Shown here piece by piece: positions 63,080 to 64,000 of a stretch of DNA of 64,000 bases. Every line of letters begins with the position of its first letter. The first letter of the stretch is position 1. Under the pieces are notes generated by a model. It was given only the letters and a program-made list of their open reading frames with translations, was not told the origin of the DNA and made no database searches. Source of the stretch: Arachis hypogaea (taxonomy: Eukaryota; Streptophyta; Magnoliopsida; Fabales; Fabaceae); contig NC_092046.1 in NCBI RefSeq assembly GCF_003086295.3, positions 106,061,363 through 106,125,362 on the forward strand, written 5' to 3'. The position numbers were made by a program, and so were the translations under genes.

Positions 63080-64000
63080 AACCTACCATTTGAATTGATG
63101 TGTGATGCATCTGATTTTGCAGTTGGGGCAGTGTTAGGACAAAGGAAAGATAACCTAGTTCGTGTGATATACTATGCTATCAAAGTCCTTAATGAAACTC
63201 AAAGAAATTATACCACTACTGAAAAGGAGTTGCTAGCAATAGTTTTTGCATTTGACAAATTTAGATCATACCTCATTGGTGATAAAGTGATTGTCTTTAC
63301 AGATCACGCAGCACTTAAATATTTGTTTGCCATGCAAGAATCAAAGCCAAGACTAATAAGGTGGATCTTACTGTTGTAGGAATTTGATATTGAAATCAGA
63401 GACAAGAAAGGAGTGGAGAACAAGGTGGCAGATCACCTATCCAGAATCCCTCATGATCAAGGTGGAGAAAATGATACAAAAGTGAACGAGCTCTTCCCTG
63501 ATGAGCAGTTGATGACAGTTCACAAAGCACCATGGTTTGTAGATATTGCAAATTTCAAGGAAACTGGGGCATTACCCCCAGGGATCAATAAACATCAAAA
63601 AAGGAAGCTCATGAATGATGCAAAATACTTTGTCTGGGACGAGCCATATCTCTTCAAGAAATGTTCAGATGGAATCCTTAGAAGATGTGTTTCGGAAGGA
63701 GAAGGAAGAGAAGTCCTGTGGAATTGCCACGGTTCATGTTATGGTGGGCACTTTGGAGGGGACAGAACTGCAGCAAAGGTGTTACAAAGCGGATTCTTTT
63801 GGCCCACCCTTTTCAAGGATGCCAAGGAACTAGTAAAAAGCTGCAATGAATGCCAAAGATCTGGAAACCTGCCCAAAAGAAACGCCATGCCACAAAATTT
63901 CATCTTGGAACTGGAACTGTTTGATGTGTGGGGAATAGATTTCACGGGACTATTCCCAACCTCATATGCAAACAAGTACATCCTGGTAGCAGTGGATTAT
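63080..64000 (+). pseudogene. E4 RNase H and integrase, 3'-truncated by the window
   Basis: RNase [55 protein letters not shown] second stop, TAG at 63377-63379, interrupts [16 protein letters not shown]. Integrase zinc region CHGSCYGGHFGG and CNECQRSG; catalytic core starts DVWGIDFTGLFP (first Asp) and VAVDY at the window edge. The remaining core lies outside. Both stops are single-base C-to-T or G-to-A changes from the family codon. Confidence 0.85.

Larger units (their letters stand above)
56990..64000 (+). mobile_element. E4: Athila-like element running off the window
   Basis: 5' LTR ending 59116, tRNA-Asp PBS, gag, PR, RT, RH and integrase start. It is in the same orientation as E3 and interrupts it. 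A gag/pol frameshift and two nonsense codons show decay, but it is the best-preserved pol here. Exact left end uncertain (56990 or 56994). Confidence 0.82.

Overview
The window is a stretch of plant nuclear heterochromatin made almost entirely of nested LTR retrotransposons. I see no host gene, tRNA, rRNA, CRISPR array or bacterial feature. The LTR that starts TGATGAGCGGATAATTTATA, the arrays of GGCGTTTAAACGCC words and the TGATAAACCCC LTR family are patterns I remember as abundant in peanut (Arachis). That species assignment is inference from memory. AT-rich noncoding sequence, tRNA-Asp primer sites and Athila-, Tat- and SIRE-like proteins point to a legume in any case.

Layout, left to right. 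(1) 1-6540, E1: 3' part of a plus-strand Athila-like element (gag, protease, no RT or integrase, an env-position ORF, 3' LTR 4856-6540). (2) 6541-8582, EB: a fragment with a second env-position ORF and its 3' tail. (3) 8583-13622, E2: a non-autonomous element with a proline-rich ORF whose two LTRs belong to different subfamilies. (4) 13623-14926 and 25556-27279: minus-strand Copia (SIRE-like) gag, leader, PBS and LTR, split by (5) T1, 14927-25555, a complete minus-strand Tat element with two 534-bp LTRs, a GGATC target-site duplication, gag-PR-RT-RH-aRH-INT, and a spliced antisense gene of its own on the plus strand. (6) 27280-32227, D: a minus-strand element related to E2 and EB. (7) 32228-37916, T2, and (8) 37917-40605, T3: two more Tat copies, each cut by the next insertion. 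(9) 40606-56989, E3: an Athila-like element. Its 5' part appears twice around an exactly 1000-N gap (47345-48344), most likely an assembly duplication. (10) about 56990-64000, E4: an Athila-like element inserted in E3 and running off the window. The order of insertion on the right side is D, then T2, then T3, then E3, then E4.

Every coding region carries premature stops or frameshifts, many of the C-to-T or G-to-A type expected from methylated, silenced DNA. No element here looks able to move on its own. The most interesting signals are noncoding and recur across unrelated families: a purine-tetraloop hairpin 4-7 nt upstream of a TAAGT(T/G)TGG polypurine-like tract (five sites); a hairpin about 45-50 nt after the stop of the gag/pol-type ORF (three families); a U5 stem-loop kept while its stem sequence changes (four families); and CpG-rich palindromic word patches found both in LTRs and upstream of env-position ORFs, two of them on a near-regular 31-bp period. 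The spliced antisense gene of the Tat elements, seen in three copies, is the best candidate for an under-studied protein system.
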